64,000 nucleotides of DNA from Pseudomonas agarici (GTDB taxonomy: Bacteria; Pseudomonadota; Gammaproteobacteria; Pseudomonadales; Pseudomonadaceae): NCBI RefSeq assembly GCF_900109755.1, contig NZ_FOAR01000016.1:62001-126000 (forward strand), written 5' to 3'. The notes beneath the pieces are model-generated. The model was not told the DNA's origin. It saw only the letters and a list, made by a program, of their open reading frames with translations, and searched no databases. The number at the start of each line of letters is the position of its first letter. The stretch's first letter is position 1. The position numbers and the translations under genes are program-made. Positions 18,793 through 27,853 of this stretch are shown here, in pieces.

Positions 18793-20248
18793 GCGCGGCC
18801 TCCCAGGCTTGCAGCGCCTTCAATGCCTCGACCAGATCGGAGAAGGCATAGCGCTCGCCATTGATTTCCTGATAATCCTCATGGCCCTTGCCGGCCAGGA
18901 CGATCACATCGTCGACCTTGGCCGCAGCGATCACTTCGGCGATGGCCAGTCCACGACCGGCCACGAAGCGAACGGCTTCGGGGGCGGCAAAGCCGGCACG
19001 GATATCCTCGAAGATTCCCAGGGGATCTTCGGTCCGAGGGTTGTCGTCGGTCACCAGCACACTGTCGGCCAGGCGTTCGACTACTTGAGCCATCAGCGCA
19101 CGCTTGCCGCGATCACGGTCGCCCCCACAACCGAACAGGCAATGCAACTGCCCCTTGGCATGCGGTCGCAAGCCCAGCAGGACTTTTTCCAGGGCATCCG
19201 GGGTGTGGGCATAATCGACTACCACCAGGGGACGGGCACCGCCCCCCAGGCGCTGCATGCGACCGGCCGGGCCTTCGAGCTGGGGCAGCACCCGCAGAAT
19301 CTCATCCAGCGCATAATCCAACCCCAGCAATGCACCCACCGTAGCCAGTAGGTTGCTCAGATTGAAACGGCCAATCAGCGTACTGCGCAGATGGTGTTCG
19401 CCTTGCGGGGTCACCAGCGTGGCGCGCACGCCGTCGTCGCCGAACCGCGCGTCGCGGCAATATAGATAGGCGCTACTGTCCTCGAGGCTATAGGTGATCA
19501 GCCGGGACTCGTGTTTTTGCGCCGCCAACTGACGACCGAAATCATCATCGAGGTTGATCACCCGGCAGCCCAGGTCGGTCCAACCGAACAGCTTGGCCTT
19601 CTCGGCACCGTAGGCTTGCATGGTGCCGTGGTAATCGAGATGATCGCGGGACAGGTTGGTCAGCACCGCCACATCGAACGCCACCGCGCTGACGCGCCCC
19701 TGATGCAGGCCGTGGGAGGATACTTCCATGGCGACTGCCTTGGCGCCGGCTTTCTTCAGATCAGCCAGGGTCGCCTGTATGGCAACCGGGTCCGGTGTGG
19801 TATGCAGGCCGCTCTGCAGCGCACCATAGAAGCCGGTGCCCAAGGTACCGACGATCCCACAGTGCTGGCCGAGCAGGTCCATAGCTTGGGCAATCAGTTG
19901 GGTCACACTGGTCTTGCCGTTGGTTCCGGTGACGCCCAGCAGTTTCAACTGGCGGCTAGGCTCACCGTAGAACCGCCCGGCGATATCCGACAACTGTGCC
20001 GCCAAGCCTTTGACCGGAATCAACAAAATATCGGTGATTGGCAGTACGGTGGCGCCTTCCACTTCATAGGCAACTGCCGCTGCGCCACGCTGCAAGGCAT
20101 CGGCGATATGGTTGCGGCCATCGACCTTGCCGCCCGGCACCGCCAGGAACAGATCACCGGCACGCACTTTGCGACTGTCCAGCGCCAGCTCGCGAATCAA
20201 TAGATCGTGTCCGGCGTGAGGAAAGATCTTGTTCAGACTCAAGGACAT
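18785..20248 (-). CDS. murE: UDP-MurNAc-L-Ala-D-Glu--meso-DAP ligase MurE
   Basis: MurE adds the third stem residue. Specificity for meso-diaminopimelate is indicated by the DNPR motif in VTDDNPRTEDP. The 487-residue protein has the N-terminal uridine-binding domain (LALDSRKVRAGDLFLAV) and the ATP loop GVTGTNGKTSVTQLI. The carbamylated-lysine region is also present. The start shares one base with the ftsI stop (TAATG arrangement). Confidence 0.98.
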   Translation of the reverse strand: MSLSLNKIFPHAGHDLLIRELALDSRKVRAGDLFLAVPGGKVDGRNHIADALQRGAAAVAYEVEGATVLPITDILLIPVKGLAAQLSDIAGRFYGEPSRQLKLLGVTGTNGKTSVTQLIAQAMDLLGQHCGIVGTLGTGFYGALQSGLHTTPDPVAIQATLADLKKAGAKAVAMEVSSHGLHQGRVSAVAFDVAVLTNLSRDHLDYHGTMQAYGAEKAKLFGWTDLGCRVINLDDDFGRQLAAQKHESRLITYSLEDSSAYLYCRDARFGDDGVRATLVTPQGEHHLRSTLIGRFNLSNLLATVGALLGLDYALDEILRVLPQLEGPAGRMQRLGGGARPLVVVDYAHTPDALEKVLLGLRPHAKGQLHCLFGCGGDRDRGKRALMAQVVERLADSVLVTDDNPRTEDPLGIFEDIRAGFAAPEAVRFVAGRGLAIAEVIAAAKVDDVIVLAGKGHEDYQEINGERYAFSDLVEALKALQAWEAAHA

Positions 20249-21987
20249 TAACCACGCCCTCCTTTGAGCGGTACCGGCGCGACAACGGCCTGCTGCTGCG
20301 GAATGCTCGACAGGTCATCCGGGCTGACGTTCATCAGCCGCAGAGTGCCGGACATCACTTTGCTGAAGACCGGAGCCGATACCAGGCCGCCGAAGTAACC
20401 GGCCTTGCTCGGCTCGTCGATCACCACCACGATGGCGTAGCGCGGATCGCTCATCGGGCCGAAACCGGCGAACAGCGAACGGTAGGAGTTCTCGGCATAA
20501 CCCTTGGTGCCGACCGACGTCTTACGGGCAGTACCGGATTTGCCCGCGACATGATAGGCCGGGACTTTTGCACGCCAGACGCCACGCGGTGCCTCGATCA
20601 CCTTCTGCAGCATGCCTTGCATGGTCTTGGCGACATTTTCCGGGATAACCTGGGTGCCCTCGGAGATCTTGTCGGTCTTGATCAGTGTCAGCGGCACAAT
20701 CTTGCCGTTGTTGGCCAGGGCCGAGAACGCATGCACCAGCTGGATGGCGGTTACCGACAGACCGTAGCCATAGGACAGGGTCGCCGTCTCGGCCTTGCGC
20801 CACTCACGATAGTTCGGCAGGTTGCCCACACGCTCGCCGGGGAAGCCCAGGCCGGTGTCCTGGCCCAGGCCAACTTTCTGCATCACGCGGAAAATCGCCT
20901 CGCCACCGATATCGAAGGCGACCTTGCTCATTCCCACGTTACTGGAGTTGATCAGGATGCCCGTCAGGTCGAGTACCGGGCCTTCGGTCTTGGACACATC
21001 ACGGATGGTGTATTTGCCCAACTGCAGGGTGCCCGGATAAACCTCGACCGTATCGGTGGGTTTCCAGCGCCCGGTTTCCAGGGCGGCACTCATGGAAATC
21101 GGCTTCATCGTCGAGCCCGGCTCGAATACGTCAATCATTGCACGGTTGCGCATCATCGCCGGCTGCAGGTTGCGACGATTGTTGGGGTTATAGGTCGGCT
21201 GGTTGACCATGGCGAGGATCTCGCCGGTCTTCACGTCCATGATCACCAGACTGCCGGCCTTGGCGCCGTTTTCCACCAGTGCGTTGCGCAGCTCGCGATT
21301 GGCCAAGTATTGCAGGCGCAGGTCAATGGACAACGCCAAGGGCTTGCCGGCCTTGGCGTTCTTGGTGACTTGGACATCCTTGATCAGCCGACCGCGCCGG
21401 TCCTTGATGACCTGGCGCTTGCCGGGCACCCCGGCCAACCACTCGTCGTAGGCCAGCTCCACCCCTTCGCGACCATGATCGTCAATGTCGGTAAAGCCGA
21501 CCATATGGGCCGCCACCTCACCGGCGGGATAAAAGCGCCGGAACTCCTCCAGGCCATAGACACCCGGCACTTTGAGATCGAGCACAGCCTGACCTTGCTC
21601 CGGGGTCAGGCCCCGAACCAGGTAGATGAATTCCTTGGTGGCCTGTTGCTCAAGGCGTTCGCTGAGCAGCTTGGGGTCTTGTCCGAGTGCCATGGCCAGC
21701 GCCGGCCAGCGGTCCTTGGCCAATTGCATTTCCTTGGGATTGGCCCACAGCGTGGTGACCGGCGTACTCACCGCCAGAGGCTCGCCATTACGGTCGGTGA
21801 TCAACCCACGATGTGCCGGAATCGGTATATGCCGCATGCTGCGGGCATCGCCCTGGCCGATCAGGAACGCCCGATCGACCACCTGCAGATCGACGATCTT
21901 CCAAACGATATAGCCAACCATGATCGCCAACGCGCCGAGCACCACGCGGAAGCGCCACGGATAGAGTGCGCCCTCGAGCTTCATCAT
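20248..21987 (-). CDS. ftsI: Septal transpeptidase FtsI (PBP3)
   Basis: FtsI is the essential class B penicillin-binding protein that cross-links septal peptidoglycan with FtsW. The 579-residue protein has one N-terminal membrane anchor (about 13-32) and a pedestal domain. Its transpeptidase domain carries the active Ser in FEPGSTMKPISM, the SSN motif in LINSSNVGMSKV and the KSG motif in VAGKSGTARK. Two ATG codons are adjacent; the first (21987) overlaps the ftsL stop as ATGA and is preferred. The C-terminal tail after about residue 560 is short and variable. Confidence 0.98.
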   Translation of the reverse strand: MMKLEGALYPWRFRVVLGALAIMVGYIVWKIVDLQVVDRAFLIGQGDARSMRHIPIPAHRGLITDRNGEPLAVSTPVTTLWANPKEMQLAKDRWPALAMALGQDPKLLSERLEQQATKEFIYLVRGLTPEQGQAVLDLKVPGVYGLEEFRRFYPAGEVAAHMVGFTDIDDHGREGVELAYDEWLAGVPGKRQVIKDRRGRLIKDVQVTKNAKAGKPLALSIDLRLQYLANRELRNALVENGAKAGSLVIMDVKTGEILAMVNQPTYNPNNRRNLQPAMMRNRAMIDVFEPGSTMKPISMSAALETGRWKPTDTVEVYPGTLQLGKYTIRDVSKTEGPVLDLTGILINSSNVGMSKVAFDIGGEAIFRVMQKVGLGQDTGLGFPGERVGNLPNYREWRKAETATLSYGYGLSVTAIQLVHAFSALANNGKIVPLTLIKTDKISEGTQVIPENVAKTMQGMLQKVIEAPRGVWRAKVPAYHVAGKSGTARKTSVGTKGYAENSYRSLFAGFGPMSDPRYAIVVVIDEPSKAGYFGGLVSAPVFSKVMSGTLRLMNVSPDDLSSIPQQQAVVAPVPLKGGRG

Positions 21988-22277
21988 GGCGCCACCATCC
22001 TGACATCAGACGGGCTGGGGATGAGCATCTTCAATTGTTCGGTGGCCAGGGTTTCGATGCGGCTGTGGGCTGTCCAGGTGCTCTGTTCAAGGATCAGGCG
22101 TCCCCATTCGGCCTGGGCCTTGTCACGCACACTCAACTCGCCATACAACGAATTGAGCAATTGACGATTCCAGTACGCGCTATAGGCCACGCCGATAGCG
22201 GACACCAGCACGCCAACAAATAGAAGGAACATGAAAAAGCTTCCGCCCGGAAGGGGTTTGGCATAGAGCCTGCTCAC
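21984..22277 (-). CDS. ftsL: Cell division protein FtsL
   Basis: FtsL is a small bitopic protein that forms the FtsQBL complex and activates FtsWI. The 97-residue protein has a short basic N-terminus, one membrane helix (about 14-35, FFMFLLFVGVLVSAIGVAYS) and a periplasmic coiled-coil region (about 40-85). It overlaps both rsmH upstream and ftsI downstream by four bases. Sequence conservation in this family is low, so the call rests on size, topology and position. Confidence 0.95.
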   Translation of the reverse strand: MSRLYAKPLPGGSFFMFLLFVGVLVSAIGVAYSAYWNRQLLNSLYGELSVRDKAQAEWGRLILEQSTWTAHSRIETLATEQLKMLIPSPSDVRMVAP

Positions 22278-23221
22278 CGCAATTTCTCCGCGACCCGCAT
22301 AACGGCGCTGCGCGCACGCGGGTTGATCTTGAGCTCGGCTTCGGAGGCAAATTGTGCTTTACCGTGCACCTTGATCCGTGGTTCGAACGCCTGATGGCGT
22401 ACCGGCAGATTGCGCGGCAGATTATCGCCCTCGCCCTTGACCAGGCGCCGCATGAACAGTTTGACGATGCGGTCTTCCAGCGAATGGAAGCTGATCACCA
22501 CCAGGCGACCACCGACCTCCAGAGCGTCTAGCGCGGCATCGAGGCCGGTTTCGAGATCGCCCAGCTCATTGTTGACATGGATGCGCAGGCCCTGAAAGGC
22601 TCGGGTAGCCGGGTTCTTGCCCTTTTCCCAGGCTGGGTTGGCGACTTTGAGCACTTCGGCCAAATCGGCGGTGCGCTCGAAAGGTTTGATTTCACGACGT
22701 TCCACCACAGCCCGGGCCATGCGACCGGAGAAGCGCTCTTCGCCATACTCCTTGAAGACACGGGCAATTTCCTCCACCGGGGCCGTGGCGATGAACTCGG
22801 CGGCACTGACCCCGCGCGACGGATCCATGCGCATGTCCAGCGGACCGTCGTTCATGAAACTGAAGCCGCGCTGCGGGTCATCCAGTTGTGGCGAGGACAC
22901 ACCGAGGTCGAGCAGGATGCCGTTGATCTTGCCCGCCATATTGCGCTCGACAATCTCCGAACCCAGCTCGGCAAAGCTGCGTTGCACAACGACAAAGCGG
23001 CCGTCTTCGGCCGCTAGCGCTTGCCCGGTGGCAATCGCCTGTGGATCTTTGTCGAAACCGAGCAGTCGGCCAGCGGATCCGAGCTTGCCGAGAATCCGCC
23101 GGCTATGCCCGCCCCGACCGAAGGTGCCATCCAGATAGCAACCATCAGGACGCACAGCGAGAGCCTCGACGGCTTCGTCAAGCAGTACGGTGATGTGGTT
23201 ATAGCCGCTATCAATAGTCAC
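22274..23221 (-). CDS. rsmH: 16S rRNA (cytosine1402-N4)-methyltransferase RsmH
   Basis: RsmH (MraW) methylates C1402 in the decoding centre of 16S rRNA using S-adenosylmethionine. The 315-residue protein has HITVLLDEAVEAL at the N-terminus and the SAM-binding LDGTFGRGGHSRRIL. The family motifs ILLDLGVSSPQLDD and the C-terminal ISFHSLEDRIVK are present. The start overlaps the mraZ stop and the stop overlaps the ftsL start, each by four bases. RsmI, which modifies the same nucleotide at the ribose, is encoded about 1.3 kb away at 24482-25354. Confidence 0.98.
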   Translation of the reverse strand: MTIDSGYNHITVLLDEAVEALAVRPDGCYLDGTFGRGGHSRRILGKLGSAGRLLGFDKDPQAIATGQALAAEDGRFVVVQRSFAELGSEIVERNMAGKINGILLDLGVSSPQLDDPQRGFSFMNDGPLDMRMDPSRGVSAAEFIATAPVEEIARVFKEYGEERFSGRMARAVVERREIKPFERTADLAEVLKVANPAWEKGKNPATRAFQGLRIHVNNELGDLETGLDAALDALEVGGRLVVISFHSLEDRIVKLFMRRLVKGEGDNLPRNLPVRHQAFEPRIKVHGKAQFASEAELKINPRARSAVMRVAEKLR

Positions 23222-23673
23222 AAGATCAGATCACGCAGTTCATCAGGCATAGCGCCCGGTTGTTGAATGGCCGCCAGGTCAGCTGCGGATACAGCATTCC
23301 AGGCGTCCTCGTCCCACAGTTGAAACTTGTTCAGTTGGCCCACCAACATCGCACGCTTATCCAGCTTCGCGTACTCGCGCAGACGCGGCGGCACCAGGAA
23401 CCGACCGCTACCGTCAAGTTCGAGATCAACGGCATTACCGATCAGCAAACGTTGCAGGCGACGGTTCTCTTCCCGCAGCGACGGCAACGCCCGCAACTTG
23501 GTTTCAATCAGTTCCCACTCGTCGAGCGGGTACACACACAAACAGGGATCCACCGCATCAATGGTGACGATCAATTGCCCGGAACTACGCGAATCGAGCT
23601 CGTCACGGTACCGGCTCGGCATGGCGAGACGGCCCTTTGCATCGAGACTGATAGCGTTAGCTCCGCGAAACAC
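23218..23673 (-). CDS. mraZ: Transcriptional regulator MraZ
   Basis: MraZ is a SpoVT/AbrB-fold DNA-binding protein that represses the dcw operon by binding short 10-bp-spaced repeats in its promoter. The 151-residue protein has the two expected copies of the DxxxR fold, DAKGRLAMPSRYRDEL (about 11-26) and DGSGRFLVPPRLREYA (about 86-101). It is the first gene of the cluster. Its own promoter region (23715-23777) contains three matching direct repeats just after the predicted transcription start, consistent with autoregulation. Confidence 0.98.
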   Translation of the reverse strand: MFRGANAISLDAKGRLAMPSRYRDELDSRSSGQLIVTIDAVDPCLCVYPLDEWELIETKLRALPSLREENRRLQRLLIGNAVDLELDGSGRFLVPPRLREYAKLDKRAMLVGQLNKFQLWDEDAWNAVSAADLAAIQQPGAMPDELRDLIL

Positions 23674-23714
23674 AGATGCGTTTCTCCAAATATTAGCGTT
23701 TTACGCTCAAAAAA

Positions 23715-23741
23715 CCCACTTCATGCCACTTTCCGCCACTT
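23715..23741 (-). promoter_or_regulatory. Three MraZ-type operator repeats
   Basis: On the minus strand the word AAGTGG recurs three times with an exact 10-bp period (AAGTGGCGGA, AAGTGGCATG, AAGTGGGTTT). The CCACTT complements lie at 23736-23741, 23726-23731 and 23716-23721. The family is known to bind TGGG-like repeats at this spacing. The repeats begin at about +1 of the predicted promoter and end about 40 bases before the mraZ start. Confidence 0.75.
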
Positions 23742-23747
23742 ACGCAC

Positions 23748-23777
23748 ACTATAGGAATGCGCCCACCACACCGTCAA
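23748..23777 (-). promoter_or_regulatory. Sigma70-type promoter of the dcw cluster
   Basis: Reading the minus strand, a TTGACG -35 element (23772-23777) stands 18 bases from a TATAGT -10 element (23748-23753). Transcription would start near 23741, at the first MraZ-type repeat. This is the best promoter match upstream of mraZ. Confidence 0.75.
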
Positions 23778-23984
23778 GGCGCGGTCTTAAGGAAAAGCCT
23801 TACAGATCGGAGATTTAGGAGCATAAAAGGAGACTTGGGGACAATTTGGAGAGGGTTTCGCCAGACAAATTTCATGCGACTCAGAAAGTTGAGTCCGAAA
23901 GTTAAAGTGATTTGTTAAGAGTAAGATTTTTTCGGTATTACAAATGCATTTCTGCCAGCGATTGCGAGCAGGGAAGGAAAGAGG

Positions 23985-24338
23985 TGGAGAGTCGATCTGT
24001 AAGCCGGGTTCTGTCGAGGACAGTCATTCCTCTACGATGGCCATCACTGGACATCTTTAGCAACCTACCCGGTTCCAGCGCGGGCCACGCCTAGGAACCC
24101 TATTTGGTCTTGCTCCGAGTGGGGTTTACCTAGCCACGAACTGTTGCCAGACGTGCGGTGCGCTCTTACCGCACCTTTTCACCCTTACCGGCACCGAAGT
24201 GCTTAGGCGGTTATTTTCTGTGGCACTTTCCGTAGGCTCGCGCCTCCCAGGCATTACCTGGCACTCCGCCCTATGGAGCCCGGACTTTCCTCCCCCCCCT
24301 AATTTTCATAGAGGGCAGCGACTGTCCAATCGACTCTC
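23985..24338 (-). ncRNA. rnpB: RNase P RNA (catalytic subunit M1)
   Basis: This stretch folds as a bacterial type A RNase P RNA, the ribozyme that matures tRNA 5' ends. On the minus strand the 5' end AGAGTCGATTGGACAG pairs with the 3' end ATCGACTCT (helix P1). The universally conserved GAGGAAAGTCCGGGCTCC follows near 24280-24297. The family-typical 3' part, with ACAGAACCCGGCTTAC, is at about 23996-24015. The ends are set from helix P1 and may be off by a few bases. It lies between mraZ and rsmI. A TTGTCC/TAACCT promoter sits just upstream. Confidence 0.96.
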
Positions 24339-24346
24339 CGCCGCGC

Positions 24347-24375
24347 AGGTTACCGGTACATGACACCCAGGACAA
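24347..24375 (-). promoter_or_regulatory. Candidate rnpB promoter
   Basis: On the minus strand TTGTCC (24370-24375) is 17 bases from TAACCT (24347-24352). The predicted start lies at or just before the 5' end of the RNase P RNA. Confidence 0.65.
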
Positions 24376-24437
24376 GCTTTAAAGCCGCCACTGTTCCGAC
24401 AAACCTGGCCATACGACCTCCGAGCACTTTATCTAGG

Positions 24438-24461
24438 AAAAATCCCACCCCTGCAAGGGAT
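24438..24461 (-). terminator. Candidate rsmI terminator
   Basis: Minus-strand hairpin ATCCC (57-61 of the 24400s) with GGGAT (24442-24446), followed by a short T run (24438-24442). It lies about 20 bases after the rsmI stop and before the rnpB promoter. The stem is short. Confidence 0.45.
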
Positions 24462-24481
24462 CAGCCCCACATCAACATCAG

Positions 24482-25354
24482 TCAGTGATTTTTCTGCTTC
24501 TCAAGCGCGACCTGATACAACACATTCTTGCGCACACCGGTAATTTGCGCTGCCAAAGCCGCAGCACGCTTGAGTGGCATCTCCTTGAGCAACAGGTCGA
24601 GGATCCGCATCGCCTCGCCACCAACCGCATCGTCACTGTCCGGCGCGGTCCAACCGGCGACCAACACCACGCACTCGCCACGCTGTTGATTGCTGTCAGC
24701 CTCGACAAAACGGTGCAGCTCGCCCAATGGCAAGCCTTTGAGCGTCTCGAAGGTTTTGGTCAGTTCGCGCCCCAACAACGCCGGGCGCTCAGAGCCGAAC
24801 ACCAGTTCCATGTCCGCCAGGCATTCGAGGATTCGATGCGGCGCCTCGTAGAAAATCAGGGTCCGTGGCTCCTCCTTCAATAGCTCCAGGCGCGAGCGAC
24901 GACCGATTGCCTTGGCCGGCAGGAAACCTTCGAAGATAAACCGGTCGGAGGGCAACCCCGCCGCCGACAGCGCCGCAATCAGCGCACACGCACCGGGTAC
25001 CGGCACCACCTTGATCCCCGCCGCACGAGCCTGGCGCACCAGGTGGTAGCCTGGGTCGGAAATCAGCGGCGTGCCGGCATCGGAAATCAGTGCCACATCC
25101 TCGCCCGCCAACAACTTGGCAATAAAGCGGCTACCCTCATCACGTTCATTGTGCTCATGACAGGCGGCTAGTGGCGTGGAAATACCGAAGTGCTGTAAAA
25201 GCCGCAGCGAGTGCCGGGTATCTTCCGCTGCGATCAGCGATACATCGCGCAGTACTTTCATCGCACGCGCACTGATGTCATCCAGGTTACCGATGGGTGT
25301 CGCCACCACATAAAGAGAGCCCATCGCGGAATTCAAAGTACCTGGAGCAGTCAA
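24482..25354 (-). CDS. rsmI: 16S rRNA (cytidine1402-2'-O)-methyltransferase RsmI
   Basis: RsmI is a tetrapyrrole-methylase-fold enzyme that 2'-O-methylates C1402 of 16S rRNA. Motifs are GSLYVVATPIGNLDDIS, IAAEDTRHSLRLL and LISDAGTPLISDPGY. I choose a TTG start at 25354 because GAGGTG (25361-25366) lies six bases upstream, giving 290 residues beginning (M)TAPGTLNSAMGSLYV. An ATG at 25324, just before GSLYVV, and an upstream in-frame start at 25381 are alternatives. The gene is divergent from lpoA. Confidence 0.95.
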   Translation of the reverse strand: MTAPGTLNSAMGSLYVVATPIGNLDDISARAMKVLRDVSLIAAEDTRHSLRLLQHFGISTPLAACHEHNERDEGSRFIAKLLAGEDVALISDAGTPLISDPGYHLVRQARAAGIKVVPVPGACALIAALSAAGLPSDRFIFEGFLPAKAIGRRSRLELLKEEPRTLIFYEAPHRILECLADMELVFGSERPALLGRELTKTFETLKGLPLGELHRFVEADSNQQRGECVVLVAGWTAPDSDDAVGGEAMRILDLLLKEMPLKRAAALAAQITGVRKNVLYQVALEKQKNH

Positions 25355-25552
25355 AGCGCGCACCTCAAGAAGAACAAACACCTATTGTAGCGCGTAGCGG
25401 CATGGCCGATACGCTTCACCTACAGCAAGCCCGGCTCTCACAGACACGCTTTGTACGAGCTAATTTAACGGTTTCATGCCAGCAACATCGCGCCCCGGCC
25501 AGTGCTTGGGTACAATTCCACGCTAATTTGATCGAGTATCAGGAACACTTAC

Positions 25553-27364
25553 ATGATCGCTTGCCTGCGGCTGTTCTCTGCCCTCTGCCTTGCTGCCTTG
25601 TTGGCGGCATGCGCCAGCTCGCCCTCTTCCAGCCTTGGCGAACTTCCACGCACCCCGGATGCCAGCATCGAGCAACTGCTCGAGCAAGCCGCCACCAGCA
25701 AAGCACCGGACAAGGCCGCCTTGTTGCGATTGACCGCCGCCGACCTGGCTTACCGTCAGAAAGATACCGGTCGTGCTTCACAGATCCTCGCCCAGGTGCC
25801 ACTGGACTCACTCAAGCCCGCCCAACAGGTGTTCGCCAGCACCCTGGCGGCCGAACTGGCGATGACCCGTAACCAGCCCAAGGCCGCCCTGGCCGCCTTG
25901 AGCCACCCGAGCCTGGAACGCCTTGGCGAACTGCCGGTGGAGCAGCAGATCCGCACCCAGACCGTCCGCGCCCGTGCTTTCGAGGCCGATGGCCAAACCC
26001 TGGCCGCTGCTCGCGAGCGCATCTTCATCGCGCCGCTGCTCAGCAACGATGTCGCTCACGCCAACCACGAGGCAATCTGGGCACTGATCGCTGCACTGCC
26101 GACCGACCAACTGCAGCCGAGCGGTTCCGATGACCTCAGCGGTTGGCTCAGCCTGGCCCGGGCAGTCAAGACCTCGGGCACCCTGGAGCAGCAACAGACC
26201 GCCATCGATACCTGGCGTGCGCAGAACCCAAATCACCCGGCCGCCCTGCAATTACCGCAGCCGCTGGTCAAGCTCAAGGAGCTGGCCAGCCAGCCCCTGA
26301 ACAAGATCGCCCTACTGCTGCCGAACGACGGCCCGTTGGCCTCCGTAGGCAAGGCGCTGCGTGAAGGCTTCATGGCGGCCCACTACCAGGCCCAGCAGGC
26401 CGGGCAAAAGCCGCCGACCATCGAGTTCTACGACAGTTCGCGCCTGAGTTCCCTGGATGATTTCTATCGCAAGGCCCAGGCAAGCGGCGTGCAACTGGTG
26501 ATCGGTCCGTTGGAAAAACCACTGGTCAAGCAACTCAGCGCTCGCCCGCAACTGCCAATCACCACCCTGGCGTTGAACTACAGCGAAAGCACACAGAACC
26601 CGCCACAACTGTTCCAATTCGGCCTGGCGGCTGAAGACGAAGCCCGCGAAGTGTCGCGTCGCGCTCGTGCCGACGGCCTGCATCGCGCTGCGGCCATGGT
26701 GCCGAAAGGCGAATGGGGCGACCGCGTGCTGAAAGCCTTCCGCCAGGATTGGGAAGCCAACGGTGGCACCGTGGTCGGCGTCGAGCACGTCGATCAACCG
26801 GTTGCCCTGGCCCAACAGATTGCCGACCTGTTCCAGTTGCGTCAGAGCGAAGGCCGCGCCAAGAGCCTGCAAAACACAGTAGGCGGACAGGTGGCCGCAC
26901 AACCTTCGCGCCGCCAGGACATTGAGTTTATTTTCCTCGCCGCGACACCGCAGCAGGCCCAGCAGATCAAGCCAACCCTGAACTTTCAGTACGCCGGCGA
27001 TGTACCTGTGTACGCCACCTCCCACCTGTTCAGCGCCACGGGCGATATCAATCAGTACAACGACATGAACGGTATTCGGTTCTGCGAAACCCCATGGTTG
27101 CTGGATGCCAACGATCCGTTGCGCAAACAGGTCACTGCCCAATGGCCACAAGCCAACGGCAGCTTGGGGCGCCTGTACGCCATGGGCGTTGACGCTTATC
27201 GCCTGGCACCGCGCCTGGGCCAACTCAAAGCCCTGCCGGACAGCCGCATCGACGGTCTCTCCGGCAGCCTGAGCATGGATCAGGGGCAACGGGTCGAGCG
27301 CCAGTTGCCATGGGCCCAATTCGTCAGCGGCCAGGTCCAGCGCCTGCCGGATACGTTACGCTGA
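25553..27364 (+). CDS. lpoA: Penicillin-binding protein activator LpoA (LppC family lipoprotein)
   Basis: LpoA is an outer-membrane lipoprotein that activates the bifunctional synthase PBP1a. The 603-residue protein has a signal peptide with lipobox LLAAC, so Cys20 would be lipidated. An N-terminal TPR-like helical region (about 30-240) follows. The C-terminal periplasmic-binding-protein type I domain (about 255-590) begins KIALLLPNDGPLASVGKALR. The gene sits between rsmI and yraN, as in many gamma-proteobacteria. The stop overlaps the yraN start by one base. Confidence 0.94.
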   Translation: MIACLRLFSALCLAALLAACASSPSSSLGELPRTPDASIEQLLEQAATSKAPDKAALLRLTAADLAYRQKDTGRASQILAQVPLDSLKPAQQVFASTLAAELAMTRNQPKAALAALSHPSLERLGELPVEQQIRTQTVRARAFEADGQTLAAARERIFIAPLLSNDVAHANHEAIWALIAALPTDQLQPSGSDDLSGWLSLARAVKTSGTLEQQQTAIDTWRAQNPNHPAALQLPQPLVKLKELASQPLNKIALLLPNDGPLASVGKALREGFMAAHYQAQQAGQKPPTIEFYDSSRLSSLDDFYRKAQASGVQLVIGPLEKPLVKQLSARPQLPITTLALNYSESTQNPPQLFQFGLAAEDEAREVSRRARADGLHRAAAMVPKGEWGDRVLKAFRQDWEANGGTVVGVEHVDQPVALAQQIADLFQLRQSEGRAKSLQNTVGGQVAAQPSRRQDIEFIFLAATPQQAQQIKPTLNFQYAGDVPVYATSHLFSATGDINQYNDMNGIRFCETPWLLDANDPLRKQVTAQWPQANGSLGRLYAMGVDAYRLAPRLGQLKALPDSRIDGLSGSLSMDQGQRVERQLPWAQFVSGQVQRLPDTLR

Positions 27365-27735
27365 TGCCGCAGGGCCTGCACCTTAAACGCGGCAAGGATG
27401 CCGAGAGCCTCGCGCTCCGGCACCTCGAACGACACGGGCTGCGCCTGCTGGCGCAGAACTGGTTATGTAAACGCGGCGAGCTTGATCTGGTCATGCTCGA
27501 CAGCGATACAGTAGTATTCGTCGAAGTTCGTTATAGAAAAAACACCCAATGGGGTGGCGCCGCAGGCAGCATCGATACCCACAAGCGCAAGAAGTTAATA
27601 TTCGCGGCGCAGTATTTCCTGCAACGCGAGTCACGCTGGGCCAGCCACCCCTGCCGCTTCGATGTGATCGCCATAGAGGGCAACCTGGAAGCAGCACCCC
27701 AGTTGAACTGGCTACGCAATGCCTTCGACAGCTGA
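27364..27735 (+). CDS. yraN: YraN family (UPF0102) endonuclease-fold protein
   Basis: This 123-residue cytosolic protein belongs to the UPF0102 family, which has a restriction-endonuclease-like fold. Family motifs RGKDAESLALRHLERHGLRL, NWLCKRGELDLVMLD and VVFVEVRYRK are visible, and their acidic and Lys residues would form the nuclease-like site. The biochemical role of the family is poorly defined. The ATG at 27364 overlaps the lpoA stop (TGATG). The longer in-frame extension upstream lies inside lpoA. Confidence 0.93.
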   Translation: MPQGLHLKRGKDAESLALRHLERHGLRLLAQNWLCKRGELDLVMLDSDTVVFVEVRYRKNTQWGGAAGSIDTHKRKKLIFAAQYFLQRESRWASHPCRFDVIAIEGNLEAAPQLNWLRNAFDS

Positions 27736-27853
27736 CCTGCGGTTATCGGGCCGGTTACTTTTCATTCAACAATTTTGCTCTTTGCTTTGCGGGCTGCACA
27801 TTCTTGTGTCGGGCAGCCTCCGGAAAAACCCGGATAGCGCTCGACCCGGCATC

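Noticed and set aside
20038..22164. 708-codon plus-strand frame across murE, ftsI and ftsL
   Set aside because: It lies antisense to three certain genes and has the His/Arg/Gly-rich composition of antisense shadows.
23778..23984. A small gene between the dcw promoter and rnpB
   Set aside because: The stretch is AT-rich, and the one short open frame there (60 codons from 23912) runs into the RNase P RNA and has no clear ribosome-binding site.
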